The position numbers and the translations under genes are program-made. Source: Sphingobium algorifonticola (GTDB lineage: Bacteria; Pseudomonadota; Alphaproteobacteria; Sphingomonadales; Sphingomonadaceae). From it: a DNA stretch of 64,000 nucleotides. Position 1 is the stretch's first letter; every line of letters starts with the position of its first letter. The stretch covers positions 930,001-994,000 of the forward strand of contig NZ_RZUL01000001.1 of the NCBI RefSeq assembly GCF_004005485.1, given 5' to 3'. The notes beneath the pieces are model-generated. The model worked only from the letters and a program-made list of their open reading frames with translations. It was not told where the DNA came from and searched no databases. Positions 17,501 through 26,114 of the stretch are shown here, piece after piece.

Positions 17501-20311
17501 GACGCCTGTGCCCGTACCGGTGACGACTAGCGTATCTTGGCCCGATCCGAACAGGAGGTTGCCCGTAATCGTACCGCCATCAGCGACGTAGATCCCCTCG
17601 TCGTAAGAGGGCTCGCCGCCGGTATATCCGAGATCGACCGACCCCACGATGGTGCCCGCGTTCGTAAGCATGCCACCGCTGACGCGGATGGCGCCCGTGG
17701 CTTCGCTCCCGCTGATCGTGCCTCCTGCGCGATTGTCGATGATGGGCGGGACCGAGAAGAACGTCCCAAATCCTCGTCCGCCAATCGCCGCATCGTCGCT
17801 GCTGGCAATCAGTCCGGAATTGATGACTGATCCGACATTGTAGATCGCAAAGTTTCGGACGCTGATCGTTCCTGCGTTATCGACGCTTTGAGTTTCCAGA
17901 ATCCCGTATGAGGCGCTCGCATCGCTCGACGTCGTGATGCCCCCGGTGTTGATGACCGCGTTGACGTCGGTGACGGCAGTATTACCGTTCAACACGATCG
18001 TGCCGGAGTTGGTGACCGTGTCCCATTGGCGCAGCGCAGCAAGCGTGGTTGTAGCGGTGGTGATCGTGCCGGCATTCTCGAAGTCTGACTCGACTGTGCC
18101 TTGAACCATGGCAAAGGCGGGTGCGAACCCTCCACCATAGCTCAAGGTGCCGCGGCTCACGATCGTGAGATTGTTGGTCGGCAGATTTTCGCCAAGACCT
18201 GAGAAGCTCGGAAGGATTGCGCCGGTGACATCGATCAACGGACCGCCCGAAACAGTCAGATCGGCCGTCATGTCGATCGATCCAACACCGACGAAACTGA
18301 TCGGCACAGTGACCACCGTTGGGCTTGTCAGCGTGAGTTGAGCGCCGTTGGCAACCTCATAACCGATCCCCTCGAATGTGGCGCGTGGCGTAATGATGGC
18401 CTGCGCATCAAGGTTCGTGCGATAACGATAGATGTCGAAGCCGTCGCCTCCGTCGATCGTTCCGACAACGCCGCCGGACGGGCGGACGAGATCGGTAACG
18501 AAGATGTCGTCGCCGCCCGCCATGTGCACATTGCCGTTCACGACGCCCCCGCGATCGATGAACCAGTCCTGCGACGCGCTTAACGGATTATAAAAAATGC
18601 CGAGGTCCACGACTCCGTTGATCGTCCCCGCGTTGGCGATGTAAGCGCCGTTGAAGCCGACGCTGCGGATCGCGGCCTGGCTGCCCGTGATGATTCCACT
18701 CGCACGGTTGTCGAGAGTGGCTGAGCTCATGACAACACCGACGCCGTTCGAGGCATCAATCAGGCCGCTATTCACCAGCACCAGGGAACCAAGGCCGTAT
18801 CCGACAGTCACACCTGACACCGAACCGGTATTCATTGAGGTCAGGCTACGCACTGCGCCCCCACCCAGATCGTTGCTGACCGCTGTACCGGCGAGTGATT
18901 GGATCGATCCGCTGTTTTGCAGAACGCCGTTGACGCTCGCGCCAGTGAACGTGGCGACGATCAAGCCGTTGTTGCGGGTGATCGTTTGCTCCGAAGCGTT
19001 CTGGATGGCGATGCCACCCCCACCAATCGCCGTTATCGTGCCATCGTTGATGGCGGATGCGACGCTTTCCAGGCGGACGGCAACGTCGAAGTCTTGCGTG
19101 AGCGTCGCCATGATCGCTCGGTCATTGACGAAGCGCAGAGCTTCGAAACCGACATTTTGCCGGATGTAGCTGGGGCCGATCGCCGGACCGGCCGTCGTCA
19201 GATCTGCGCCGACCACCAAAGTCCCGGTGCCCCGCACTGAGTAGCCGCCAGCCGGTGCCTGCGCAGCGAGGGTCAGCGTTGCATCGTTCGCAATGTCGAG
19301 CTGTAGCACTTCGAAACCGGTGGGCAGTGCCGCGCTGGTCAGCACGCGGTCCCGTCCCGCGATCAGTTCCAGCACGTCGGTGCCGCTGCCGCCGTCGATT
19401 GGCCCGGTGACATTTTCCACGAGCGTGTTCGCGCCAAGCCGAGCAACCAGCAGGTCGTTGCCGTCGTTCAGAGTTACCGAGCCGTTGATCACGCCCGAAC
19501 GTGTGTCGATCCGGTCATCAAAGCCGCTGCCCCCGACTATTCCTCCGTTGATCGTGCCGGCGTTGATGAGCGACACTTGGAACGTGCTGATGAGCGCCAC
19601 CGGCCCCGCCGAACTCACTACGCCACCCTGATCATTGACAAAGTTGAGCGACTGGCTGCCCGCATCGATCACTAAACCCGCACCCGCGTTTGCGATCGTG
19701 CCACTGTTGCCGAATTGTTGTGGTGGCAATGCAGTCAATGCGATCGTCGCAGTAGACGAATTGGAAAGGATCGATCCGCTGTTGAAAATCGCATCCGGGG
19801 TAATCACGGTCTCTGTGCCCGGCAAGGCGATCGCGCTCCCCGTACCGCCATCGATCGTGCCGGCATTCGTCAGGCGGCTGAACCAGACATTCATGGCACC
19901 ATTGGTACCCGCGATCGTCGCTCCGGCTGCGTTGGTGATCGTGGAAAAGCCGACGCGGCCCGGCTGGTCCTGTGCGACCAGGGCAACACCGTTCGTTGCT
20001 GAGATCATTCCGTTGTTGGTCAGTGCGACGATCGTCGATTCGGACGGAGGTGAGGAGAGTGCGATGGCACCTGCGGTTCCCGCACCATTCAGGACCGTAG
20101 CGCCGCTAGCGACAACTACGCCGCCGGACGAAGTCACGATCAGTCCGTCTGCGTCCAGGCCGTTGCAAGTCGTAGTACCGCCCGGCCCACTAGGATCGGG
20201 CAAGCATTGTGCTGCTGCCGGGGTAGCGATGACAACGCTTATGGCGGCAGCGCTCGCGCCAGCAACGAGCATGATGCGACGCATCGACAAACAGCGTGTG
20301 TAGTCGGTCAT
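14594..20311 (-). CDS. Large autotransporter adhesin-like protein (type Va)
   Basis: 1905 residues. After an extended signal peptide (cleavage near AAAQC, about residue 35) comes a very long beta-helical passenger rich in short Gly/Ser/Thr/Asn repeats of the NSGTI and IDGGSG type. At least two autotransporter-associated repeat units with LTKQGMGTLVLAGN / LTKAGTATLTL patterns follow, then a C-terminal beta-barrel of roughly 270 residues starting near the RGLWLQMTGQ segment and ending FRATLSIGF, with terminal Phe as required for BAM insertion. Such proteins are surface adhesins or autoaggregation factors. No protease or lipase triad was recognised. It is monocistronic and flanked by non-coding gaps. 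Confidence 0.88.
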   Translation of the reverse strand: MTDYTRCLSMRRIMLVAGASAAAISVVIATPAAAQCLPDPSGPGGTTTCNGLDADGLIVTSSGGVVVASGATVLNGAGTAGAIALSSPPSESTIVALTNNGMISATNGVALVAQDQPGRVGFSTITNAAGATIAGTNGAMNVWFSRLTNAGTIDGGTGSAIALPGTETVITPDAIFNSGSILSNSSTATIALTALPPQQFGNSGTIANAGAGLVIDAGSQSLNFVNDQGGVVSSAGPVALISTFQVSLINAGTINGGIVGGSGFDDRIDTRSGVINGSVTLNDGNDLLVARLGANTLVENVTGPIDGGSGTDVLELIAGRDRVLTSAALPTGFEVLQLDIANDATLTLAAQAPAGGYSVRGTGTLVVGADLTTAGPAIGPSYIRQNVGFEALRFVNDRAIMATLTQDFDVAVRLESVASAINDGTITAIGGGGIAIQNASEQTITRNNGLIVATFTGASVNGVLQNSGSIQSLAGTAVSNDLGGGAVRSLTSMNTGSVSGVTVGYGLGSLVLVNSGLIDASNGVGVVMSSATLDNRASGIITGSQAAIRSVGFNGAYIANAGTINGVVDLGIFYNPLSASQDWFIDRGGVVNGNVHMAGGDDIFVTDLVRPSGGVVGTIDGGDGFDIYRYRTNLDAQAIITPRATFEGIGYEVANGAQLTLTSPTVVTVPISFVGVGSIDMTADLTVSGGPLIDVTGAILPSFSGLGENLPTNNLTIVSRGTLSYGGGFAPAFAMVQGTVESDFENAGTITTATTTLAALRQWDTVTNSGTIVLNGNTAVTDVNAVINTGGITTSSDASASYGILETQSVDNAGTISVRNFAIYNVGSVINSGLIASSDDAAIGGRGFGTFFSVPPIIDNRAGGTISGSEATGAIRVSGGMLTNAGTIVGSVDLGYTGGEPSYDEGIYVADGGTITGNLLFGSGQDTLVVTGTGTGVSGTIDGGLGSDTVALDMTTGSAVSFAGALNFERLDVRTGVWTLTGAQSYADGASIATGASLTASASAFGADVANSGTLTLAQTDEGTFANSLTGNGTLTKQGMGTLVLAGNSSAFAGTTAVQAGLLALDGALGGQIEVSSGARLTGTGQGTGTVSILAGGTLAGRGGQVLTLGGLNLVEGSTIEAALGAPSDTGLFRVNGNVVLDGSLNVLDAGDYGVGVYRLIDYTGTLTDNRLEVASQPQADTSSAVVQTSLANQVNIVVNRAGESGAVQFWDGTGTTADGMVGGGSGTWNAGSITNWTNAQGTANASWDSGFAVFQHNGGTVTVESSGVASQGMQFASDGYRVTGGPVALFGSATMRVGDGSEAGGGWNATIDSVLSGAGSLVKQDLGTLTLTAASTYTGGTTVDAGTLRITGSVSGDITNNASLVFDRSSDLAFTGAISGNGTLTKAGTATLTLGSQSGYTGRISVDAGRLVLAGALPAAVTVNRGGTLGGTGTLASLTVASGGTVVPGNSSGTITVAGAFVQAAGSTYAAETTAVGLSDRIAVGGSATIGTGAVLRISRDNGTYTPGTRYTLLTAAGGIAGTYTLEQTAAGGTEFRLVQSANGVAVDIARTGASLARIATTGNQAAVAGAFGELGITNAAYVTLTLEPNDASVRVGLDQLSGEIHATVRTAMMHSARTGLDVARSRLLGPEGGRGLWLQMTGQSGEDDGDGNAGPARRRGWGLFGGIEAPVGAAARIGIATGYTHTDLTSKRGLGSADVETWQAFAYAGGTLGPVTLRAGAGYAWARNAVERRVAFSGFSASASSNYKGNVLHGFAEAGIPLPALGGTVEPFAGIEAYRVKSNAFAESSSAVALAGRGRSETFTLGTLGLRGQTPVAQGLSARTRIGWQRTFGDRSPSAALRFAAAGPQFEVSGTPLSRNAALVGLDLTWQPSDRVVVTTGYSGNIGDAGSDNRFRATLSIGF

Positions 20312-21021
20312 GATCGCCCCTCAGATTGCGTTGCCTTGTCAACGCAATTTGTTCGCCATCAGTAGGCAGATGCACGGAGCCCAGCAAGGGAAATAGGGTC
20401 GTTTTCGGCAGCAAGTATAACGGCTTGGATTGCCCGCCGCACTAGCTGTATCGAAAGCCGGGTGTGCTGGCTGACCAACAGTTCTTGCCTGCCATCTCGC
20501 TGCTACGGCCTGCAAGCGCCCACCTTGGGACGCTCGCCCGCAGATCCGACCAGATTAAGGCAGTGGACAGCCGATATAATCCTGAAGCGGTAAACCTGCG
20601 CTGAGTATCCGGGGTAGGGCAGCCGCGCGCCCGGCGGGCGCTCTCGCCAGTGGCACCCAAAATTAGCCTGAACGATGCAACCGAGCGAACGTCTGATGTT
20701 GTCCGAACCGGACCTCGCCGGCCGACCTCCCGAACGACAGCAATGTCCCACTTCCGGTCCACCGATGTCGACCCTTTGACGACACTCAGACCATGACTAT
20801 GGTTGCCCAGCTGCTGACGGTCCGATTCCGGTAGCTGCCGACCAGTGTCAGTCGTTCACTCGAAGGTTTTTGAACGGCAGATCACCAAACGCTCCGCCGC
20901 GATGCGAGCGTCTCTCGATACGCGACCCGATGCATTTGTCCCGCCGAAAGCCGCGGATTTGCGCCACTTAACAGCCTTCGTACAATTTGAAAGTAGCAGA
21001 TGCCGTGCAAAGTCAAACGAG
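20312..21021. other. 710-bp gene-poor region upstream of the autotransporter gene
   Basis: Between the autotransporter start and tRNA-Val. It contains the inverted repeat at 20325-20348. The rest, including an open frame of about 106 codons on the minus strand at 20442-20762, has no recognisable domain. The segment around 20660-20770 has the character of dispersed intergenic repeats seen in sphingomonads (recollection, not verified). Confidence 0.4.
20325..20348. promoter_or_regulatory. Perfect 9-bp inverted repeat in the autotransporter leader
   Basis: ATTGCGTTG-CCTTGT-CAACGCAAT lies 14-37 bp upstream of the autotransporter ATG at 20311. It could be a repressor operator or a 5'-UTR hairpin next to the ribosome-binding site. 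Confidence 0.5.
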
Positions 21022-21097
21022 TGGTGGGCGATGACGGGCTCGAACCGCCGACATTCTCGGTGTAAACGAGACGCTCTACCAACTGAGCTAATCGCCC
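21022..21097 (-). tRNA. tRNA-Val (anticodon TAC)
   Basis: A 76-nt cloverleaf on the minus strand. The acceptor stem GGGCGAT/ATCGCCC is perfect and an encoded CCA end is present. The D-arm AGCTCAGTTGGTAGAGC is canonical. The anticodon stem TCTCG/CGAGA encloses the loop TTTACAC, giving TAC (valine). The T-arm has GGTTCGAGCC. Confidence 0.97.
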
Positions 21098-21139
21098 CAT
21101 GGGGTGTCGGCGCGACATCTAGGCCTTTTGGCGCAGAGG

Positions 21140-21718
21140 TCAAGGATGACTTTCCGCAGCCAAGGCATCGATCGCTGCCCATCCTGTCGCCCCGACGGCG
21201 CGCAGGCTGCGCCAGCGTCGGGCTGTCATGCCGCCCAGAGCAATGACGGGCCGCCGCGCACGACGCAGCAGCATGGCAAAGCGCACCCGCCCCAGTACTG
21301 GCGCACCGGGATGCGAGCGCGTCGGAAAAATCGGCGAAAGCAGGAGAAGCTGCGCGCCGGATCGCTCGGCGCTGCGTATCTGCGGCACGTCATGCACCGG
21401 GGCGCTATGCAGCAGGCCGCGCCGGACGCCTGGCGCGGCCCCATGCCGCCCGTGCCAGCCATCTGCGCCCCAGGCCCGCGCCACGCGGGCCTCCCCCGCC
21501 AGCAACAAACACAGCGCCCGCCGCCGCGTAACCCCGCGCACGATATCGAACAGGGCACGTCGGCGGTCTGGCGGCCAGCCCTGATGGCGGAAGATGACGC
21601 CCGCGCCGCGCGGCAAGCGGTACAGCGCCCTGATCAGGGCGGATTCGGCTATCCGTGGATCGGTCATCAGCCATAATGTAGGGAGAGCCGCAGGCCCGAG
21701 TTTTTTGCAGTGACGCAT
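21140..21718 (-). CDS. TenI/thiamine phosphate synthase-like protein
   Basis: About 192 residues from the ATG at 21718; a longer frame to 22039 runs antisense through yggS and is rejected. The C-terminal half carries the thiamine-phosphate-synthase/TenI signature LLSPIFPTRSHPGAPVLG and a phosphate-loop-like ALGGM. The N-terminal LWLMTDPR fits the first strand of the TIM barrel. Family enzymes couple HMP-PP and thiazole phosphate (ThiE) or isomerise thiazole (TenI). The lysine- and arginine-binding segments of true ThiE are not obvious, so this is a superfamily call. Its ATG overlaps the opposite-strand yggS ATG in a shared CATG. Confidence 0.65.
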   Translation of the reverse strand: MRHCKKLGPAALPTLWLMTDPRIAESALIRALYRLPRGAGVIFRHQGWPPDRRRALFDIVRGVTRRRALCLLLAGEARVARAWGADGWHGRHGAAPGVRRGLLHSAPVHDVPQIRSAERSGAQLLLLSPIFPTRSHPGAPVLGRVRFAMLLRRARRPVIALGGMTARRWRSLRAVGATGWAAIDALAAESHP

Positions 21719-22436
21719 GGCCATGACGACGCTTATAGCAGCGCGCATGCACTCTGCCACTCCCTCCGCCGATCCCGCCACCGATGCCGCCCTGCGTCTG
21801 GCCGGGGTGCGCGAGACTATCGACCGTATCTCGGCCCTGTCTGCCCGTGCGTCGAACGCGGTCACTCTGGTTGCAGTGTCCAAGACGCATGGTGCAGAGG
21901 CAATCGCGCCGCTGATTGCCGCGGGACAGCGCGTGTTCGGCGAGAACCGGGTGCAGGAAGCGCAGGACAAATGGCCCGCACTAAAGGAGACGACCCCGGA
22001 CATCGCCTTGCATCTGGTGGGCCAGTTGCAGTCGAACAAGGCAGCCGACGCGGTGGCGCTGTTCGATGTGATTCACGCGCTCGATCGCCCGTCGCTGTTG
22101 GTTGCGCTGGCCAGGGCGATGCACAAGGCGGGGCGGCAAGTACCCTGTTTTGTCCAGGTCAACATTGGCGCAGAAGCACAGAAAGGCGGTTGTCCGATCG
22201 CGCAGGTGCCGCAATTGGTGGCGCAAGCCTGCAGCGCGGACATTCCGGTGATCGGCCTGATGTGTGTGCCGCCTGCCGATATCGAGCCCGCCCCTTATTT
22301 CGCGTTGCTGGCGAAAATGGCGCGGGACGAAGGACTGGAGGGACTGTCGATGGGCATGTCGGGCGACTATGAAACCGCGATCATGCTCGGTGCGACGCAT
22401 GTGCGCGTAGGCACGGCGCTGTTCGGCGCACGCTGA
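21717..22436 (+). CDS. yggS: YggS family pyridoxal-phosphate homeostasis protein
   Basis: 239 residues as drawn; the real start may be the ATG at 21723 or, better, 21747 (229 residues), since the first codons overlap the divergent TenI-like gene. PLP-binding lysine lies in LVAVSKTH (Lys56 from the first ATG). FGENRVQEAQDKW, HLVGQLQSNK and GLSMGMSGDYE are the classic YggS/PROSC motifs. The protein is a fold-type III PLP carrier without strong catalysis that balances vitamin B6 and amino/keto acid pools. It is monocistronic and convergent with the metallopeptidase gene. Confidence 0.93.
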   Translation: MAMTTLIAARMHSATPSADPATDAALRLAGVRETIDRISALSARASNAVTLVAVSKTHGAEAIAPLIAAGQRVFGENRVQEAQDKWPALKETTPDIALHLVGQLQSNKAADAVALFDVIHALDRPSLLVALARAMHKAGRQVPCFVQVNIGAEAQKGGCPIAQVPQLVAQACSADIPVIGLMCVPPADIEPAPYFALLAKMARDEGLEGLSMGMSGDYETAIMLGATHVRVGTALFGAR

Positions 22437-22451
22437 CGTCCGGCGTAAGAC

Positions 22452-23171
22452 TCAGGCAAGGATTCCATGCAGCCGCGCGCCATGGGTCTTGAGCCAGATG
22501 CGCGCCGGTCGTGGATCGGCACCAAGCAGCCGTTCGTGCGCAGCGTGAAATGCCGGACTGTGATCCATATGGACGAGATGCGCGACTTCATGCGCCACCG
22601 TGGCGTATCGCACGTCTGGCGGACAGAGGATGAGGCGCCAGTTGTAGCGGATGGCGCCGGATGTGGCGCAACTGCCCCATCGTGTGCGCGGATCACCGAT
22701 GCCGACGCTGGCGACGTGCAGCCCGTGACGCGTCGCGAGCGTGCGCGTTTCAGATTCCAGCACACGCAGCGCCTCCGCCTTCAGCCAGCGCAGGACGCGC
22801 GGGCCGACGGCATCGCACGGACCACCGACGACGAGGCTGTCGGCCGTGCGCGTTACCCTGCGCGGCGCGGCCTGATCCCACCGGATCACGGTCTCCACGC
22901 CCTCCAATGGGAGCGTCGCGCCATCCGCCAGCCGCAATATGGCAGGCGCGCAGGCCATCTGGTCGCGCACCCATGCTTCATGCCCCTGCGCCCAGCCGAG
23001 CGCCTTGCGCAGACTGGCAAGCACAGGTAGCGAAAGGCGCAGTTCGCCGCGGCTGCTGTCGAGCGTCAGCCGGTAGTTGCGCGCGCGCGCCGACCGGCGG
23101 ATGCGCACCGGCACCATCCGGCCATCGACCAGGATCGCCCCGGCGGCGGGATCAGATGTCGGAATCGACAA
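22452..23171 (-). CDS. YgjP-like (DUF45) M48-type metallopeptidase
   Basis: 239 residues. The zinc-site HEVAH at about 194-198, followed by HMDHSPAFH, and the upstream RWGSC (164-168) and YNWRL motifs are the DUF45/YgjP signature. This is a small cytosolic metallopeptidase family with poorly known substrates. The first ATG overlaps the upstream YcgN-like gene by 20 bp; Met19 is an alternative start that would still leave an intact domain. It is co-oriented with YcgN and SCO genes as a tight three-gene run. Confidence 0.85.
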   Translation of the reverse strand: MSIPTSDPAAGAILVDGRMVPVRIRRSARARNYRLTLDSSRGELRLSLPVLASLRKALGWAQGHEAWVRDQMACAPAILRLADGATLPLEGVETVIRWDQAAPRRVTRTADSLVVGGPCDAVGPRVLRWLKAEALRVLESETRTLATRHGLHVASVGIGDPRTRWGSCATSGAIRYNWRLILCPPDVRYATVAHEVAHLVHMDHSPAFHAAHERLLGADPRPARIWLKTHGARLHGILA

Positions 23172-23586
23172 TATGCCGTTCCAGATCGCCTGCCTCGACC
23201 TCCGCGACGGTCCACCCGCGTACCGATTCGCCGGCCTGATGCACCGCTTCCCGGTCCCCGCTCAAAAGATAATGCCAGGCAGGCAAAGGCTTGCCCTCAC
23301 CGCGCAGGCGATAGGCGCAGCTTCGGGGTAGCCAGGCAAGCTCCCGCACCAGACGCGGCGTCAACTGGATGCAGTCCGGTACGAAGGCGCGACGGCCGCG
23401 ATAATTGCTGCACCGGCCGCTGTCCCGGTCGAGCAGCCGACAGGCGACGTTCGTGGGATAGATGTTGCCCGTATCCTCATCTTCCACCTTGTGCAGGCAA
23501 CATTTGCCGCAGCCGTCGCAAAGCGCCTCCCACTCGGTCCGGTTCAGTGCCGACAGCGGCTTTTCCCAGAACGCTATTTCACCCAT
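23152..23586 (-). CDS. YcgN family cysteine-cluster protein
   Basis: The 144-residue protein contains an N-terminal cysteine cluster (CDGCGKCC around residues 23-30), a further C-x(n)-C pair at VACRLLD and RCSNY, and a conserved PDCIQL motif, as in the UPF0260/YcgN family, presumably metal-binding. The function in bacteria is not established. It overlaps the SCO gene by 13 bp and the metallopeptidase gene by 20 bp. Confidence 0.85.
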   Translation of the reverse strand: MGEIAFWEKPLSALNRTEWEALCDGCGKCCLHKVEDEDTGNIYPTNVACRLLDRDSGRCSNYRGRRAFVPDCIQLTPRLVRELAWLPRSCAYRLRGEGKPLPAWHYLLSGDREAVHQAGESVRGWTVAEVEAGDLERHIVDSDI

Positions 23587-24173
23587 GTGTCGAGCGTCTT
23601 GAGAATGGCATCGGCGGTACCGTCAGGGCCTTCGCCAACGGGGATGAGGGCGATCGGTGCGCCATCCGGCCCGAACAGATAGGGCGTGCGGCTATGGGCG
23701 ACGAGATAGTCCTTCCCTGCCCCTTCCTTGCTCGCGATCACAGCGAAGTCCCGGGCAACCTTGCCAATGTCCTCCGCAGTGCCGGTGAGACCAATGAGGC
23801 GGGGATGGAACGCGCGGACATAATTTTTGACGACCGGCACCGTATCCCGTTCCGGATCGACGGTGATGAAGATCGGCTGCACCTTCGCCGCGCGCACCGG
23901 ATCCTGCTTTTCAAACCGGATAAACGCCTGGGCAATCTTCTGCAGATCGACAGGGCAGATATCCGGGCAATAGGTGTAGCCGAAATAGACCAGGCGATAC
24001 TGTCCCTTGAAACTGTCCCAGCTCGTTTTCCTGCCGTCCTGATCGGTGAGTGTGAAAGGCGCGCCGATCCGTGCCCCGGCGAGCGGTGGCTGATCGCCCG
24101 ATGATCCCTGTCCCGAACAGGCCGACAGGGTTGCTAGGACAACGGCGGAGAGAAGGCATATCGCTTTGTTCAT
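23574..24173 (-). CDS. SCO family copper chaperone (SCO1/SenC/PrrC lipoprotein)
   Basis: The ATG at 24173 gives a 199-residue protein with a lipoprotein signal (LSAC, Cys19), so it is anchored in the periplasmic face of the membrane. The thioredoxin-like core has YCPDICP with Cys69 and Cys73 and the third copper ligand His160 in LVAHSRTPY. It delivers copper to or reduces the CuA site of cytochrome c oxidase. An ATG at 24188 would add five residues before the signal and is less likely. It is the first of three co-oriented overlapping genes and divergent from the ankyrin gene. Confidence 0.92.
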   Translation of the reverse strand: MNKAICLLSAVVLATLSACSGQGSSGDQPPLAGARIGAPFTLTDQDGRKTSWDSFKGQYRLVYFGYTYCPDICPVDLQKIAQAFIRFEKQDPVRAAKVQPIFITVDPERDTVPVVKNYVRAFHPRLIGLTGTAEDIGKVARDFAVIASKEGAGKDYLVAHSRTPYLFGPDGAPIALIPVGEGPDGTADAILKTLDTWVK

Positions 24174-24231
24174 GGCGCAGCCAGCCATGCCCTGCTAGGC
24201 ACGCTTTAGCAATTGTGAACAGGGTAACAGC

Positions 24232-24882
24232 ATGAATCGGCAGCTTATCACCGTCACGCTCGGGCTTGGCCTGCGTGATATTGCCCGCTGCGCGGCGCTG
24301 GCCGTGCCGCTGGCGGCTATGGTTGCGCCGCAGGTCGCACAGGCGCAGTTTTCCGACAGCTACAATTTCCTGAAGGCCGTGCGTGATCGTGACGGCGAAA
24401 AGGCGACGACACTGCTGTCCAAGCCCGGCGGCACCGTCATCAACACGCGCGATCTCAAGACCGGCGAGACCGCGCTGCATATCGTCGTCGCGCGGCGCGA
24501 TCCGGCGTGGCTCAATTTCCTGCTGGCAAAGGGGGGCAAGCCGGACCTTGCCAATACGCAGGGTGACACGCCGCTGATGCTCGCGACGCAACTGCGCTGG
24601 GCAGACGGCATCCGCGTCCTGCTGGCCAATGGCGCGACCATCGACAAGGCGAACGACAATGGCGAGACGCCGCTGATCCGTGCCGTGCAATTGCGCGATC
24701 TCGGCACGGTTCGGCTGCTGGTGGCGCAGGGAGCCAATCCCGACAAGCGCGATACGATCGCCGGCATGTCCGCCCGCGATTATGCCGAACGCGAAGGCCG
24801 CGCGGCCGGGCTTTCCGATGCGCTTTCCGCTGCCAAGCCAGTCAAGCCCGCCAACTCCGCTGTCCAAGGTCCGTCGCTGTAG
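24232..24882 (+). CDS. Exported ankyrin-repeat protein
   Basis: 216 residues with an N-terminal hydrophobic export signal ending near AQAQF (about residue 40). About four ankyrin repeats follow (GETALHIVVARRDPAWLN, GDTPLMLATQLRWADGI, GETPLIRAVQLRDLGTV). Periplasmic ankyrin proteins usually mediate protein contacts. There is no catalytic motif, so the role is unknown. It converges directly with plsC (stop codons abut), leaving no room for a terminator. Confidence 0.82.
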   Translation: MNRQLITVTLGLGLRDIARCAALAVPLAAMVAPQVAQAQFSDSYNFLKAVRDRDGEKATTLLSKPGGTVINTRDLKTGETALHIVVARRDPAWLNFLLAKGGKPDLANTQGDTPLMLATQLRWADGIRVLLANGATIDKANDNGETPLIRAVQLRDLGTVRLLVAQGANPDKRDTIAGMSARDYAEREGRAAGLSDALSAAKPVKPANSAVQGPSL

Positions 24883-25572
24883 CTAGCAGCCGTTGAGTGC
24901 GTTGATGGCGCGATGTACGCGCCTTTCCGCTTCTTCGCGCGGCAGACCGGGCGGGATCGTCTCGCCCACCAGATAGGTGATCGTACCGGCGCGCTTGCGC
25001 CAGCTTCGCCGAGGGGCCAGCGCCCCGCTGTTGACCGCGACGGGCACCACCGGCACCTTGAGCAGCATGTATAGCCCGGCAAAACCCGCCCGAAGCGGGG
25101 GCATTTCACCATGCGGCACACGCGTGCCTTCTGGAAAGAGGCAGATCGGGCGACCGGCGGCCAGCCCTGCAAGCGCCGCCTTGCGCATCGCCCGCATTGC
25201 CGCTGGGCCTGCCGTGCGTTCCACGGGAATAAGGCCGTAGAGCCGCGCCGCGCGGCCCCATAGCGGAATGTCGATCAGTTCGCGCTTAGCTGCGACCATC
25301 GGTGCGTCGAAGAGGCACAGCAGATCAATCGCCTCGAACATCGATTCATGCTTGAAGATGCAGAGCATCGGCTCTGTCGGTAGCGTGCCGATCACCTCCA
25401 CCTTCTGACCCAGCAGGAGCCGCGCGCAGCCGCGGTGAAAGCGGCTCCAGCGGGTAGCGGCAAAGATCACGGCCCGTTCCCCGAACGGCGCGATCAGGAT
25501 GGCCCACAGCACCCAGAATAGCGACAGGCCGTAAAACACCAGCGCGAAGGCGATGGAACGCAATGCAGTCAT
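24883..25572 (-). CDS. plsC: 1-acyl-sn-glycerol-3-phosphate acyltransferase (PlsC family)
   Basis: 229 residues: an N-terminal membrane segment (about 8-30), then the acyltransferase motifs. Block I reads KHESMFE, i.e. His75-X4-Glu80 instead of the textbook HX4D; Glu at this position is, to my knowledge, common in alphaproteobacterial homologues. Block III FPEGTR is at 146-151. It converts lysophosphatidic acid to phosphatidic acid at the cytoplasmic membrane. It is downstream of ftsE-ftsX-ydcF on the same strand with a 12-bp gap to ydcF, so probably one envelope-related operon. Confidence 0.9.
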   Translation of the reverse strand: MTALRSIAFALVFYGLSLFWVLWAILIAPFGERAVIFAATRWSRFHRGCARLLLGQKVEVIGTLPTEPMLCIFKHESMFEAIDLLCLFDAPMVAAKRELIDIPLWGRAARLYGLIPVERTAGPAAMRAMRKAALAGLAAGRPICLFPEGTRVPHGEMPPLRAGFAGLYMLLKVPVVPVAVNSGALAPRRSWRKRAGTITYLVGETIPPGLPREEAERRVHRAINALNGC

Positions 25573-25583
25573 TCTGGAATATC

Positions 25584-26114
25584 CTAGATGCCGATCAGGG
25601 CGACGATCCGCCTAAGCAGATATTTGTTATATTCCTTGAACAGCATGGTCAGGCTGGGCCGGGCGGGCACCGCATCGTAGACGAGGGTCACGTCGGGCGG
25701 GAGCGCCTGCCGCAGTTCCAGCGCCGCGCGGCGCATATGCCAATCCGTCGTGATGAGGCGCACGGTATGAAAATCCCGCCGGTCGAGCCAGCGCGCGGTT
25801 TCCAGCGCGTTGGAACGGGTATCGATCGCCTCGCGCCCTAGCGTCACACAGCAATCGAACAATTGCGTGGGGGCCTTGTATCGTACCGCCAGTTCGACCG
25901 GCCGAACCGAACGATCGACACCGGAAATCAGCATCCTTTTCGCGGCACCGTCCTTGAGCAGGGCAAGGCCGCGGTCAATCCGCCCTGCCCCACCGGTCAG
26001 CACGACGATTGCGTCCGTCGCGCGGCCATCGAGCGGTTGCGGCAGGAACGCACCGAACCACGCAAAACCGAGAATCCAGGCGACAAGACCCAGCGATAGC
26101 AGGCGCCCGATCAC
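25584..26114 (-). CDS. YdcF/ElyC-type DUF218 membrane protein
   Basis: About 176 residues from a GTG at 26114 that overlaps the ftsX stop by 4 bp (GTGA). A longer frame to 26207 runs inside ftsX and is rejected. One N-terminal membrane helix is followed by the DUF218 core: DAIVVLTGGAGRI, ISGVDRS, EAIDTRSNALETA and ITTDWHMRRA. ElyC/SanA/YdcF relatives are linked to envelope integrity and peptidoglycan or lipid-carrier metabolism. Its place between ftsX and plsC supports an envelope role. Confidence 0.82.
   Translation of the reverse strand: MIGRLLSLGLVAWILGFAWFGAFLPQPLDGRATDAIVVLTGGAGRIDRGLALLKDGAAKRMLISGVDRSVRPVELAVRYKAPTQLFDCCVTLGREAIDTRSNALETARWLDRRDFHTVRLITTDWHMRRAALELRQALPPDVTLVYDAVPARPSLTMLFKEYNKYLLRRIVALIGI

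Noticed and set aside
21719-22039. N-terminal extension of the TenI-like protein
   Set aside because: The extra codons are antisense to yggS and unlike the family; homology starts near the ATG at 21718.
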